Below, one piece after another: positions 53,643-62,461 of a stretch of DNA of 64,000 nt (position 1 is the stretch's first letter; each line of letters begins with the position of its first letter). This DNA is from Streptomyces katrae. GTDB taxonomy: Bacteria; Actinomycetota; Actinomycetes; Streptomycetales; Streptomycetaceae. The position numbers and the translations under genes were made by a program. Under the pieces are notes generated by a model that made no database searches, had not been told where the DNA came from, and worked only from the letters and a program-made list of their open reading frames with translations. The DNA is taken from positions 1 to 64,000 of the forward strand of contig NZ_JNZY01000025.1 of assembly GCF_000717655.1 (NCBI RefSeq). The letters run 5' to 3'.

Positions 53643-54278
53643 CCGGGGCTCCTGGGCTGTCATCTGGCGTGTGTCACCACGGTATCGCCAGGAGAGGCCG
53701 CCGGAGCCCGGTAGGGACGAATCGCCGCCCGGCGACCGCCGCGCGACCGCTCACCCGACAGCCGCCGCCCGCCCGGCCGGCCGGCGAGGTACGGCGTGAG
53801 GCGTCGCGGGCCCGGCAGGAGCCGAAAGGGACGGCCCAGAGCGGCGAGGGTACGTCCGCCGGAAGCGCGGCAACCCGGTGCCCCCGGTCCCGGGCATCGG
53901 AGTTGGCGGCCCGCGGCGATCTCGGTACAGGTGACGGCCACGGTCTCGTTCCGGACGGCAAGCAGCGTGTCCTCCTGGACGAGCGGCCCTTGTTCGTGGT
54001 GCAGGTCCGCGATTCGAGGGCGTCATTGCCGAGACCGTGCTGGGCGGGCCCACGTGGTGTCGTCGGAACCACGTCGTACGGGGAGTTCATGACCGCGGGC
54101 GGTTTGCGTTGCCCGCCTTCCCGCGCCCGCACCCCCATGCACGGCCGGCCAGGGAAAGGTGCGCCCATCCGGGCGGGGTCAGCGTGTAGCGCCGGTCGGG
54201 GTCAACCCCGGGGACATAGGTTTCGCAGCGGAATGTGCCTGGCCGGGCACCGAAGGAAACAGGAAGTGAGTGCCGGCG
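53643..54278. other. intergenic with unassigned coding-like stretch
   Basis: On the minus strand VRNETVAVTCTEIAAGRQLR (around 53900) has coding character but no start, family or clean boundaries. No other structure seen. Confidence 0.35.
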
Positions 54279-55226
54279 ATGACCGAGCAGCGAACCGTCA
54301 CCGTCTTCGGCGCGACGGGGCACCAGGGAGGCTCACTCGTACGGGCGATCCTCGCGGACCGGGACAGCGGATTCGTGGTCCGCGCGGTGACCCGTCGGCC
54401 CGACTCGGACCGGGGCAAGGAGCTGGAACGGCTCGGGGCCGAGGTGGTCCAGGCCGATCTGGATGACGAGGAGAGCCTGGTCGCGGCACTCGAGGGCGCG
54501 TACGGGGCGTACCTGGTGACCAATTTCTGGGAAGACATGGACGCGGCGCACGAGAAGGCGCAGGCTGCGGCCCTGTCTCGGGCAGCGTCGCAGGCGGGTG
54601 TGCAGCACGCCATCTGGTCCACCCTGGAGGACACGCGCGAGTGCATTCCGCTGGACGACGGCCGGATGCCCACGCTCCAGGGCTCGTACAAGGTCCCGCA
54701 CTTCGACGGCAAGGCCGAAGCGGACCACTATTTCACCGACGACGGTGTACCGACCACCTTCCTGCGCACCACCTTCTACTGGGAGAATCTGTTCGGGGCG
54801 TTCGCCCCGGCGCGCGGCGAGGACGGCGCCTTCGAGCTGAACTTCCCGATGGGCGACAGCAGACTCTCCGGCATCGCCGTCGACGACATCGGCAAGACGG
54901 CGCTCGCCATCCTCAAGCGCGGCACCGACTTCATCCCGGCCACGGTCAGCATCGCGGGCGAACACCTGACCGTCGCCGACATGGCCGCGGCCCTCTCGGA
55001 GTCACTCGGGGAGCCCGTCCGCTACCGCCCCCTGACGCCGGACGCGTTCCGCGCGCTGGGCTTCCCGGGCGCCGACGAGGCCGGCAACATGTTCCAGTTC
55101 TACGCCGACTGCGAGGCCCGCTTCACCGGTGCCCGCGACCTCGACGCCGTCCGCGCCCTCAACCCGGCCCTCCAGGACTTCTCCACGTGGCTGGCGGCAC
55201 ACCGGGACGAGTTCCACTGGAGCTGA
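54279..55226 (+). CDS. NmrA/HSCARG-family NADP-binding protein
   Basis: 315 residues. VTVFGATGHQGGSLVRAILA (GxxGxxG) and VVRAVTRRPDSDRGKELERL (basic, NADPH-type) form the Rossmann part. GAYLVTNFWEDMDAAHEKAQ and IWSTLEDTRECIPLDDGRMP match the HSCARG/NmrA group of redox sensors rather than active dehydrogenases. No Tyr-x3-Lys pair in the usual place. AGGAAG upstream. Monocistronic. It probably reports the NADPH/NADP ratio or acts as a reductase; the sequence cannot decide. Confidence 0.87.
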   Translation: MTEQRTVTVFGATGHQGGSLVRAILADRDSGFVVRAVTRRPDSDRGKELERLGAEVVQADLDDEESLVAALEGAYGAYLVTNFWEDMDAAHEKAQAAALSRAASQAGVQHAIWSTLEDTRECIPLDDGRMPTLQGSYKVPHFDGKAEADHYFTDDGVPTTFLRTTFYWENLFGAFAPARGEDGAFELNFPMGDSRLSGIAVDDIGKTALAILKRGTDFIPATVSIAGEHLTVADMAAALSESLGEPVRYRPLTPDAFRALGFPGADEAGNMFQFYADCEARFTGARDLDAVRALNPALQDFSTWLAAHRDEFHWS

Positions 55227-55491
55227 GGGCTGCGAGCACCGTCAGTGTGCAGACGGGCACGGTGGTCCTGATGCAGGCTGCAAGTGAGTGGCGCGGTCAT
55301 GGCTTTCGGCCCGTCTCGCTCGACGAGGACGCTGTCCCGGTGCGGACAGCGGACGGCGCTGCTCGGGGAGCACCTCGCGCGTCGTCGTGCGTCACCGGGT
55401 ACGGCACTCCTCGTCCGGGGCCTGGGAACCGGCCGCCGGGAGATCCGGCAACGGAGGCGGCCGCCCGCCGCCTGACGGGGATGACCTTTCC

Positions 55492-56603
55492 TCACCCGCC
55501 GTCGGCCCCGCCGCGATCCGGAGACGCGGGCCGGTGCCGGTTGCGGTACGCCCCGGGAGGCTTGCCCTCCCACCGTGTGAAGGCACGGACCAGGGCCGTC
55601 GCGCCGCTCAGACCGACGAGGGGGGCGATCCGGTCCAGCGGCAGGGCTGTGGTCTCCAGCAGCCGCCGGGTCCGGCCGTGGCGGGCCGCGTCCAGGAGCG
55701 CGCGCCACGTCGTGCCCTCCGTGTGCAGGGCCCTGCGCAGGGTCCGGACGCTGAGGTTGAGCTCCTTGGCGGGACCCTCGGGGCCCGCTCCCGCGAGTGC
55801 GGCGTGTTCCAGCCACTGCCCTACGCGCTCGGCGACCGTGGCGACCGCGGACAGCTCGTGCAGAAGCCGGTCGGCGTAGGCCCGGTGCAGGGCGTTGAGC
55901 GCCGGATCGTACAGGGGGCGACGCCTGTCCAGGTCCTCGTTGGCGACCGTGATCGCGTTTTCCGGGGCGTCGAAGGTGACGTGGCAGCCGAGGACGCGGA
56001 CGTAGGACTCGGGCGACCCCGCAAGGGGGTGGGCGAACGACACGGCCAGGGGCGCCCACTCGTCCCCGGCGATCCAGCGGGCGGCTCGCACCATGCTGCT
56101 GACGATCGCCTCCACCTGCTGGGGGTGCATGTCCGCCGGGTCGACGGTCGGCCGGTAGCAGATCCGGCTGGCGCCGCTGCGGCGGTGCAGGGTCACCGTG
56201 CCCGCCTGGCTCACCAGGGGGTGGTAGCGCTCGGCCGCCTCCGCGGCGTCCGCAAGGCTGGCGCAGGTGAGGACGAGGTGGCCCAGGATGTGCAGGCCCT
56301 CCGGCCGGATGCGGTCGCCCACGAGGAGCCCCGTGTGCGGGTCGGCGTCCCGGGCGGCGAGCACCGCGTCCCACAGGGCGCGCATCTCGCCGAACTCCAG
56401 CCTGTCGGTGGGCGGGACCCAGGAACCGGAGCCGCCGGATCATCGTGCTGTTCGAACTCGAACCGGACCAGGCCATCGGACCGGACGGCGTGGAGCCGGT
56501 CGTACGCGGCGTCCACGCCGCGGGCGCGGACCCCGACACGCCCGAAGACCCACTCCCGCAGACCCTCTGCGGTCTGGATACCGACGCCATGGAGCACTCC
56601 CAT
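55492..56603 (-). pseudogene. AraC-family regulator with an apparent frameshift
   Basis: The main frame runs from near 56420: RLEFGEMRALWDAVLAARDA, the arabinose-binding-type domain of AraC/GadX-like regulators, and ends in an AraC HTH (ELNLSVRTLRRALHTEGTTW; FTRWEGKPPGAYRNRHRP). The upstream part, MGVLHGVGIQTAEGLREWVF to PGSRPPT, is in a different frame and joins at WVPPTDRLEFGEM. One indel thus separates the first ~60 residues. If it is a base-call error the gene is intact; otherwise translation could restart at the ATG at 56385. Confidence 0.65.
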
Positions 56604-56853
56604 TACCGACCGACCGGCCCGGGCGAGCCTTGGTATCCCCCTGCACTCCACGAACAGCGGTGCCAGCGGTGCGGGGCAGCGCTCCGCACCCTGTGAAGGC
56701 CGGGACGCGTGAAACGCGACGGTCACCGGACCCGGCTCGCCGCGCCTTACGCCGCCTCTCGGTCGAGGCCATCGCCCCCCGCCTGCTGGCCCGCGAAGCC
56801 GGTTGTGGCGCGGGCAGCTTGGCTGAAGCCGTCGGGCGGGTTAGCGTTTTGGG

Positions 56854-57378
56854 ATGGTCAAAGAGAGCACTTCCGTGCTGGTCGACGTCCGGAAGTACGA
56901 CGGCAGTCTGAGCGCGCGGTGGACTGCTGTCCGGCTGGGCGAAGACGAGCACGGCGTGTGGTTGGGCACGGCGCAGGGTGTCCCCGTCAGTTCGTCCACG
57001 GGCGAGCGGCCAGGCCGGTTCGCGTACGTGGTGTTGGTCCCACGCGGTGGGTGGTGGACGGCCACGTTCTGTGCGGACCCGGGTCCGGAGGTGTACTGCG
57101 ACGTGTGCACCGTTCCCGAGTGGAACGCGGACGGGACCGTCGTGAGCATGGTGGACCTCGATCTCGATGTCGTGCGGCCCCGGGGTGGCGAGGCCCATGT
57201 CGAGGACGAGGATCAGTTCGCCGAACGGCGGATGCGCTACGGCTACCCCGACAGCGTCGCGGCCGCGGCCCGGCAGACATGCGACTGGCTGATGGAGAGG
57301 GTCCGTCGCGAAGGTGATGGTGCTGGCGTCGAACCCTTCGCCTCGGCGTACCGTCACTGGCTCGGGCTCATCGAATAG
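56854..57378 (+). CDS. DUF402 (FomD-like) protein
   Basis: 174 residues. STSVLVDVRKYDGSLSARWT, the glycine-rich middle (FAYVVLVPRGGWWTATFCAD) and the end VEPFASAYRHWLGLIE are typical of DUF402 proteins. The acidic cluster MVDLDLDVVRPRGGEAHVED is where the metal sits in relatives that hydrolyse nucleoside phosphonates/diphosphates. So it is probably a metal-dependent phosphohydrolase of unknown substrate. It stands alone; the ATG follows a short AT-rich TTTTGGG with no good ribosome site. Confidence 0.82.
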   Translation: MVKESTSVLVDVRKYDGSLSARWTAVRLGEDEHGVWLGTAQGVPVSSSTGERPGRFAYVVLVPRGGWWTATFCADPGPEVYCDVCTVPEWNADGTVVSMVDLDLDVVRPRGGEAHVEDEDQFAERRMRYGYPDSVAAAARQTCDWLMERVRREGDGAGVEPFASAYRHWLGLIE

Positions 57379-57618
57379 GCCCGCATCGGATCGCGCAACA
57401 GGGTGTTACCCCTGGTCTGCTTGACGCTGGTGGAGAGGGTGGCGGGTCGGACGGTGCCGTCTCCGTAGCGGGCGTGGGATCCGCGGCCGAGCATGAGGGC
57501 GATCCCGGCCTGCTGCGCCGCCTGCTCTCCCTGACCACCAGCCCGGACCGGCTCTTCCCCATCGTCACCCCCTGACAGCCAGCCCGCCCGCCCCGTCCGG
57601 ACCAGCGCGCACGGCCCG
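57379..57618. other. convergent intergenic region with a possible scrap
   Basis: A minus-strand stretch, GIALMLGRGSHARYGDGTVR, looks coding but has no boundaries or family. Nothing else seen. Confidence 0.35.
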
Positions 57619-58221
57619 TTAGCGGAGGGGGTGCCAGGCGGGTTCGAGGCGGTCGAGGAGGGTTTCGAAAGTCGTTGCGGCGCGGTCCCAGTCGCCGTCG
57701 GCAAGGGGTGCATGCAGCAGCCCCAGCAGGGAGTCGGCCAGGAGCGCGGCCTCGGCATCTGCCCTGTCATCGGGCATGCCCAGGCCCGTGAACGCGCAGG
57801 CCAGAACGTGTCTCCATTCGGTGAGGAGGCTGCGCATCACCGGGCCGTACCGGTCGGGGTTGAGCACGCTTGCGGTCATGACCTCGAAGGTGACCGGCAG
57901 GATGTCCCGCCGTTCGGGCGGCGTGGTGAACTGGCGCCAGACTTCCTCCAGCATCGCCCGCATGCCTGCCGGGTCCGTCGGCGCGCCCGCGACGTCGAGG
58001 GCCCGGCGCAGGACCAGCAGCGGGCGCCCCTCGTCACGGTCCAGCGCCTGGGCCACAAGCTGCTCCTTGCTGCCGAAGTAGTACAAGAGCATGCGGTCGC
58101 TGGTCCCGAGTGCCTTGGCAAGCGGGCGCAGGGAGAGGTCCGCCAGCCCGTTTTCGGCCACGTAGGCGCGGACCTGCCTCAGCAGGTGGTCGCGTTTCGC
58201 CTGGTCAGCCGTACGCGCCAT
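57619..58221 (-). CDS. TetR-family regulator
   Basis: 200 residues from MARTADQAKR, with GGAG eight bases upstream. The HTH is AENGLADLSLRPLAKALGTS, DRMLLYYFGSKEQLVAQALD; the C-terminal domain (TFETLLDRLEPAWHPL at the end) is all-helical. Two identical-class palindromes in the promoter are its probable operator, giving autorepression. The rightward gene that such a regulator would normally control appears replaced by the ATPase-domain gene. Confidence 0.88.
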   Translation of the reverse strand: MARTADQAKRDHLLRQVRAYVAENGLADLSLRPLAKALGTSDRMLLYYFGSKEQLVAQALDRDEGRPLLVLRRALDVAGAPTDPAGMRAMLEEVWRQFTTPPERRDILPVTFEVMTASVLNPDRYGPVMRSLLTEWRHVLACAFTGLGMPDDRADAEAALLADSLLGLLHAPLADGDWDRAATTFETLLDRLEPAWHPLR

Positions 58222-58263
58222 GTCACTCCGCATCCTCGACGCCCGATATGCGAGGTATTTACT

Positions 58264-58305
58264 GTAGCGGGTGCTACGTGTATATTTAAATGTAGCAAGT
58301 GCTAC
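58264..58305. promoter_or_regulatory. two GTAGC-N4-GCTAC operators
   Basis: GTAGCGGGTGCTAC (58264-58277) and GTAGCAAGTGCTAC (58292-58305), centres 28 bp apart, flank an AT-rich TATATTTAAA promoter core. Two dimers on one face of the helix (nearly three turns) would block transcription both ways. Confidence 0.8.
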
Positions 58306-58371
58306 ATGTACCCGCTGGGAGTCGCCACGCGACGCGGCACCAGCCGACCAACCCGGAAGGAATGATCACGC

Positions 58372-58980
58372 ATGGCCGGCCGGCAGACCGACCACGCAGA
58401 GGCACGGCGCAGCGGACCGCAGAAGACCCGGACTCCGAGGCGCGGATGCCTGCGCTCGCACTCGGTTCACGGCGCGCCCTACCAGAACCTCACCCGCCCG
58501 GCATGGGCCGCGCGGCAGATGGCCCTGTGGGGGCGTGTCCTGAACCCGCCCAGCGCGAGGCTCGACCGCGCCGTCACCCGGAACTCGTCCTGGCCCGTTG
58601 TGCGCGCCCCGGAATCGGTCGGCTGTACGCGGCGCCGCCTGACAGCCCAGCTGACCGCGTGGGGCCTCGAGGAGCTGGTCGACACGACTCAGCTCCTGGC
58701 CAGCGAGCTCATCACCAATGCGCTGCGACACACCCGCGGTCCCATCGGCTTCCGCGTGCACGTGCACGGCAGCCTCCTGCGGTGCGAAGCGGAAGACGCC
58801 GACCCGATCGGCCCGACCCGCCGGACCGCCCCCGCCGACGCCGAAAACGGACGCGGCATCGAACTCGTCGACGCCCTCGCCCACAACTGGGGGAGCCACC
58901 GCACCCTCACCGGCAAAACGACATGGTTCGAACTGCCCCTCCCCCACCAAAGCCATGCCGCCACGGCGGTAGGGCGGTAG
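58372..58980 (+). CDS. HATPase-domain protein (anti-sigma-factor type)
   Basis: 202 residues. The C-terminal ~120 form an HATPase_c_2 domain: N-box TTQLLASELITNALRHTRGP, G1-like AEDADPIGP and the G2 region NGRGIELVDALAHNWGSHRT. The DPS/DNG aspartate is there (EDAD), but the spacing is loose. The N-terminal ~80 residues (RRSGPQKTRTPRRGCL) are basic, low-complexity and not conserved-looking, so the true start may be nearer 58520. These proteins act as RsbW-like anti-sigma kinases paired with STAS antagonists such as 21934-22260. Confidence 0.65.
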   Translation: MAGRQTDHAEARRSGPQKTRTPRRGCLRSHSVHGAPYQNLTRPAWAARQMALWGRVLNPPSARLDRAVTRNSSWPVVRAPESVGCTRRRLTAQLTAWGLEELVDTTQLLASELITNALRHTRGPIGFRVHVHGSLLRCEAEDADPIGPTRRTAPADAENGRGIELVDALAHNWGSHRTLTGKTTWFELPLPHQSHAATAVGR

Positions 58981-58996
58981 GGCGGTAGGGCGGTAG
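58965..58996. repeat. four tandem 8-bp GGCGGTAG units
   Basis: Exact copies spanning the 3' end of the ATPase gene. The unit contains TAG, so whichever frame is used meets a stop within the array. Confidence 0.9.
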
Positions 58997-59477
58997 GGCC
59001 CCACCCTCGAGGTCCACCTCCGCGAAGGATCCGATGGCGCCCGCCCGTGCCGGGAGCACGGCGTCGGCAAGGTAGCCCTGGGCGGCGGAGCAGTGGCGGC
59101 GGCATCACCCCGGCGCTCCGCAGCAGCATCGCCCCGCCGGCCAAGGGCGGAGCATCGGTCTGGTCGGCGAGCGCCAATCTCTCAGTGCGACCACGGTCGG
59201 CCTTGGAGTAACGGCGATCTACGCGATCCCGCCCGCCGCTACGAGCTCCTTGAACTTCCGGCGGCCGAGCTGGCCCGCGGTACGGCCCGGACACGGGGCT
59301 GCCCCAGCGGCAAGACTCCCCCGGCGGAGGCGGCGACGGCTTCAACACGGCGTCGGTGATGAGCTCGCACCCCGACGTCGTAGACGGAACCGTCCGGTGG
59401 CCCCGCTCCTTGATGGCTGCCGGGCGCCGAGCCGTATGTGTGAGACTCCCTCTGAATGATCACTCGGGGGGTTCGCG
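58997..59477. other. intergenic, nothing recognised
   Basis: Short fragments of open frame on both strands (e.g. minus YSKADRGRTERLALADQTDA), but none with a start, ribosome site or known family. Confidence 0.4.
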
Positions 59478-60059
59478 TTGAACGCGCTGTTGAAAAGGGT
59501 GTGGATCGGGCTGGCCGCGACCTTGATCGTGAGTCTGGCCGCCGTGGTCCTGCCGGACCGCATCCAGATAGACGACGCCGGGCGCATCCACCTGGGCGCG
59601 CCCGCGCCCACGCCGTCCCCGTCCACGGCGGCGCCCACACCGGAGTCCACGTCACCGCCCCTCACACGGGACGCCGTGGACGAGGTGATCCGGACCGCGG
59701 TCAGCGCGGCGGGCCTCGACCCGGCGCAGGGCCGCCCGACCGGCGCGGCCGGCGCCAACTCGAACAGGACGGGCTGGATGGCCGTCCGCGAGAAGACCGC
59801 CGCACAGTCGGAGATGAACATGATCTGCGCCGACCTGGAGCGCCAGGGCTGGACGCTGAACCCGAACGGCGATCGCCCCGACGCCTCCCGCAGCTACAAA
59901 CGCGGGGGCTGGCACCTGCTCGTGAGCACGTGCGGGAAGACCCAGGCGCCGTCCACCACCTCCACCTTGACCGACTCGCAGACCTACCTGAGCCTGACCG
60001 GGCTCCAGCTGAACCTTTCCGACATACCCCTCCCCGAGATCACCATCCGCATCGGCTGA
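59478..60059 (+). CDS. membrane-anchored secreted protein of unknown function
   Basis: 193 residues from TTG, chosen for the GGGGGG seven bases upstream. One N-terminal helix (LKRVWIGLAATLIVSLAAVV) without a clear cleavage site is probably a membrane anchor. A Pro/Ser/Thr-rich linker (APTPSPSTAAPTPESTSPPL) leads to a ~125-residue outer domain with paired Cys (NMICADLERQGWTLNPN; LLVSTCGKTQ). No family recognised. Confidence 0.7.
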   Translation: MNALLKRVWIGLAATLIVSLAAVVLPDRIQIDDAGRIHLGAPAPTPSPSTAAPTPESTSPPLTRDAVDEVIRTAVSAAGLDPAQGRPTGAAGANSNRTGWMAVREKTAAQSEMNMICADLERQGWTLNPNGDRPDASRSYKRGGWHLLVSTCGKTQAPSTTSTLTDSQTYLSLTGLQLNLSDIPLPEITIRIG

Positions 60060-60129
60060 CCCCTCACAGAGAAGACGGCACGTGGACCCGTCCACCCGGA
60101 CCGACATCCAGAGATGCAGGCCAGGAGCC

Positions 60130-60255
60130 AGGCCTTCCGCGACCTTCGTGTCTGAACCGCCACGCTCCTCGCACAGCCGGTAATGCAGCCGTATCCGCGA
60201 CCGTCGTACCTGTCACTCCAGGGCCGGACCGCCCGCCAGGACACCGGGGCTCTCC
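60130..60255 (-). pseudogene. DNA ligase fragment (copy d)
   Basis: SPGVLAGGPALE, a stop, then one frame over RYDGRGYGCITGCARSVAVQ, TRRS. This follows the ligase layout xGVLAGGxALEQKxDGxRALLFTG...VxVQTRRG, but with the motif I lysine codon changed to AGG. Heavily eroded. Confidence 0.5.
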
Positions 60256-60358
60256 ACCTCCCTGGACCGGGCCACCGGCCGCTCCTCCGCCCTCGGCAGC
60301 TTGCCGGTACCCGTGGGAGGTTCGCCGGAGCGCCCGCCCGGGTCCGGTCACCGGTTCG

Positions 60359-60878
60359 TCAGGCGTCGACGTAGTTGGTCAGGATGCAGCCCTCGACGAT
60401 GGCCTGCTGGGTGGTGGATTGCGGCGGAGCCGCGTAGTGGGGCGCGCAGTTCAAGACGAGCGTGCCGCGGGACAGCATGTCTCTCTCGTCGCTGCCGGTG
60501 GCGAAAATCCGTGCGGCGAAATTCTGGCCGATGAACCAGTGGGTCCGAAGGTCGTGTCCTTCGGCTTCGTGGGGCGGATGTGCAGGTCGTGGCGTTGCTG
60601 ATCAGCCGTACCAGCTCGTCCGTACGGGCCACCTTGGCGAGCCGGGCTTCTACCCGGCCGCCCGTGTCCGCAGTGCCGTCACCGTCCGAGCCGCCTCCTG
60701 CCTGCCCCCCGTTCCTGCCGGAGGGCCCCTGGTCACTCTGGCTCCCGGATGGTCCTGCGCCGTCGTCGCAGGAAGCGGTGCCCATGCGGGCCAGGAGGGC
60801 GACGGCGGCCGCGACGGCCTGCTTCGTGCGTATGGAGGGACCCTTACCTGAGGTCGGGAATGGGAAGATCCCCCGGAA
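60359..60878 (-). pseudogene. lipoprotein, start codon lost and frameshifted
   Basis: RTKQAVAAAVALLARMGTAS followed by C is a lipoprotein signal with a lipobox, but the expected ATG reads ATA (minus strand ...CCATACGCACG...). The domain continues TDELVRLISNATTC, then DLHIRPTKPKDTTFGP in a second frame and MLSRGTLVLNCAPHYAAPPQ to the TGA at 60359 in a third. Two shifts and a dead start make a pseudogene the best reading. Confidence 0.6.
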
Positions 60879-61072
60879 CCCAGCCGAAGTGATCAACGAA
60901 CGGCAAAGGCCAACGACCTGACCCACGCGCTCCATACGGCACGGGCCGCGCGCATCCGATTCCCTGCCGGTCGTCCGACCGGCGTCGGTGGCGTGCCCGG
61001 CCTTGGCGATTCCGCCGGCCCAGCGAGCCGGCGAGCGACGAGTGAAGCGGGCAAGTGGGCGAGCCCGACTCT

Positions 61073-61423
61073 TCAGACCGCGGTCGGCCCCGCGGACGCG
61101 TCGGCCTGGCGACGGTACTCGGCGTTGATGCGCTGGGCTTCTTCGAGCTGGTCTTCGAGGATGACGATGCGGCAGGCGGCGTCGATCGGGGTGCCTCGAT
61201 CGACGAGTTCCCGGGCACGGGCGGCGATGCGCAGCTGGTAGCGGGAGTAGCGGCGGTGGCCGCCAGCGGAGCGGAGCGGGGTGATGAGGCGGGCTTCGCC
61301 GATGGCGCGGAGGAAGCCCTGCGTGGTGCCGAGCATCGCGGCGGCCCGGCCCATCGTGTAGGCGGGGAAGTCGTCGTCGTCCAGGTGACCGCCGAGCGGG
61401 CCGGTCGGGTTCTCTGCTGTCAT
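61073..61423 (-). CDS. MerR-family regulator
   Basis: 116 residues. The start is ATG 61423 behind GAGAGG. MerR HTH: YTMGRAAAMLGTTQGFLRAI, GEARLITPLRSAGGHRRYSR (the conserved GGHRRY wing). A coiled coil follows, CRIVILEDQLEEAQRINAEY, with no effector domain or Cys. Such short MerR-type proteins with a coiled coil are abundant in Streptomyces and regulate development or stress genes. A 32-bp palindrome lies 27 bp upstream. Confidence 0.88.
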   Translation of the reverse strand: MTAENPTGPLGGHLDDDDFPAYTMGRAAAMLGTTQGFLRAIGEARLITPLRSAGGHRRYSRYQLRIAARARELVDRGTPIDAACRIVILEDQLEEAQRINAEYRRQADASAGPTAV

Positions 61424-61449
61424 TGCACCTCTCTCATGAAACGCGTGGA

Positions 61450-61481
61450 GGGGCCCTAGTGCCGTACGGCACCAGGGCCCC
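61450..61481. promoter_or_regulatory. 32-bp near-perfect palindrome upstream of merR-type gene
   Basis: GGGGCCCTAGTGCCGT against ACGGCACCAGGGCCCC, one mismatch, no loop, immediately upstream of the MerR start. MerR proteins bind promoter-internal palindromes, so an autoregulatory operator is plausible; a hairpin in the 5' leader is the alternative. Confidence 0.55.
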
Positions 61482-62049
61482 GAAGGAACTACTACACCAT
61501 CTGCCGGCCCTGATACTGCGCCGGCCTCCTGTGTCCGCGGACCCGACCGAGACGCTGTCGGGGCTGCGGGGATCGCAGTTGCTTGACCGGAGACCACCTC
61601 ACTATCGATGTCCTGCGGTACCCGGGCTCAGACTTCCGCCCGGGCGATCCTGATGGCGCCCGATTCCTCCGTTCGTCCCTCGGATGATCAACTGCTTCGC
61701 GGTACTTCCTGGGCGGCCCCTGATCACTGCGGGCCACCCGGTCCGGCCGTCAGTCCCGTCGCCGTCCTGCAACCGCTCTGGCTTCGGAACTCCACCACCG
61801 CACCGTCCAACAACTGCAACTACGGGTACTACTGCCCGGCAGTTCATCTCTGCCGGGCCTTCTTGACTGGGCTACAAGAGAAACCTTAATCACACCACTG
61901 CCCAATGTCTACTCTTGCCGACGTAGATTTTCGTGCACATGCCACTGAGGTAATCGGGTGCAGTCGGGTTCAACGGCTGCGGGCGGGGGCACAGCGCCGG
62001 CAGGCAGGGCCGGACGCCGACAACGGGCCCGGAGCGCGCGACGACCACG
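61482..62049. other. intergenic with hairpin and promoter-like sequence
   Basis: A terminator-like hairpin at 61834-61858 (listed separately) and a TTGACT (61864) - 17 bp - TTAATC (61887) promoter-like pair facing right. Short open frames such as NNCNYGYYCPAVH just before the hairpin cannot be supported as genes. Confidence 0.4.
61834..61858 (+). terminator. hairpin terminator
   Basis: GCCCGGCAG / CTGCCGGGC arms, 7-base loop, followed by CTTCTT. Confidence 0.7.
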
Positions 62050-62290
62050 ATGAGGGCCGAGCGCACAGGCCCTCGTTCTCTGTCCGCCGCCGCCGAGGCG
62101 CGCCAGGCCGCCCGGGCGTTCCTCGAAGACCTCGGGCAGTCGGCCACCGGACCGGAGCAGACCGACACGGTCGCCCTGGTCGTCTCCGAGCTCGTGACCC
62201 ACGCTCTGCGCCACGGTGGTGGCGCCTACATCCTCCTCCTCGCCGCCCACCCCGGCACGATCGAGGTCGCCGTCCACCAGCCGGCCCGCC
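62050..62290 (+). pseudogene. HATPase-domain protein truncated at a recombination joint
   Basis: From MRAERTGPRSLSAAAEARQA, the N-box VALVVSELVTHALRHGGGAY and LLLAAHPGTIEVAVHQPAR match RsbW-like ATP-binding proteins. The next conserved part (DxxP...GGxGxGL) is absent. From about 62280 the sequence is instead a DNA-ligase fragment in the opposite direction. The open frame runs on to 62535 through unrelated sequence. Confidence 0.65.
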
Positions 62291-62390
62291 TCCACGTCCC
62301 AGACGACCAGCTCGCCATCGAGGACCCGGCCGTGCTGCAACCGTGCCTCGGCGGCCGCCACAGGCGCCATGCCGTCCCCACCTCGCCCGA
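62262..62390 (-). pseudogene. DNA ligase fragment (copy e)
   Basis: The minus strand reads AAAEARLQHGRVLDGELVVW, DVEAGRL, matching the ligase block LVRDGELLVWHPERGRL of copy a. Only about 35 residues survive, joined to the truncated ATPase gene. Confidence 0.55.
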
Positions 62391-62461
62391 AGGGAGGTTT
62401 GGCGGACCACGCCGGTCGAGTCCGTTCCGGTCATTTATGGTGAATGGTCTAGGTTCAGCCC

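Noticed and set aside
56445..56696. Plus-strand 83-codon frame ending in a CxxC pair
   Set aside because: Overlaps the N-terminal part of the AraC gene on the other strand, has no ribosome site, and one CxxC alone is weak evidence.
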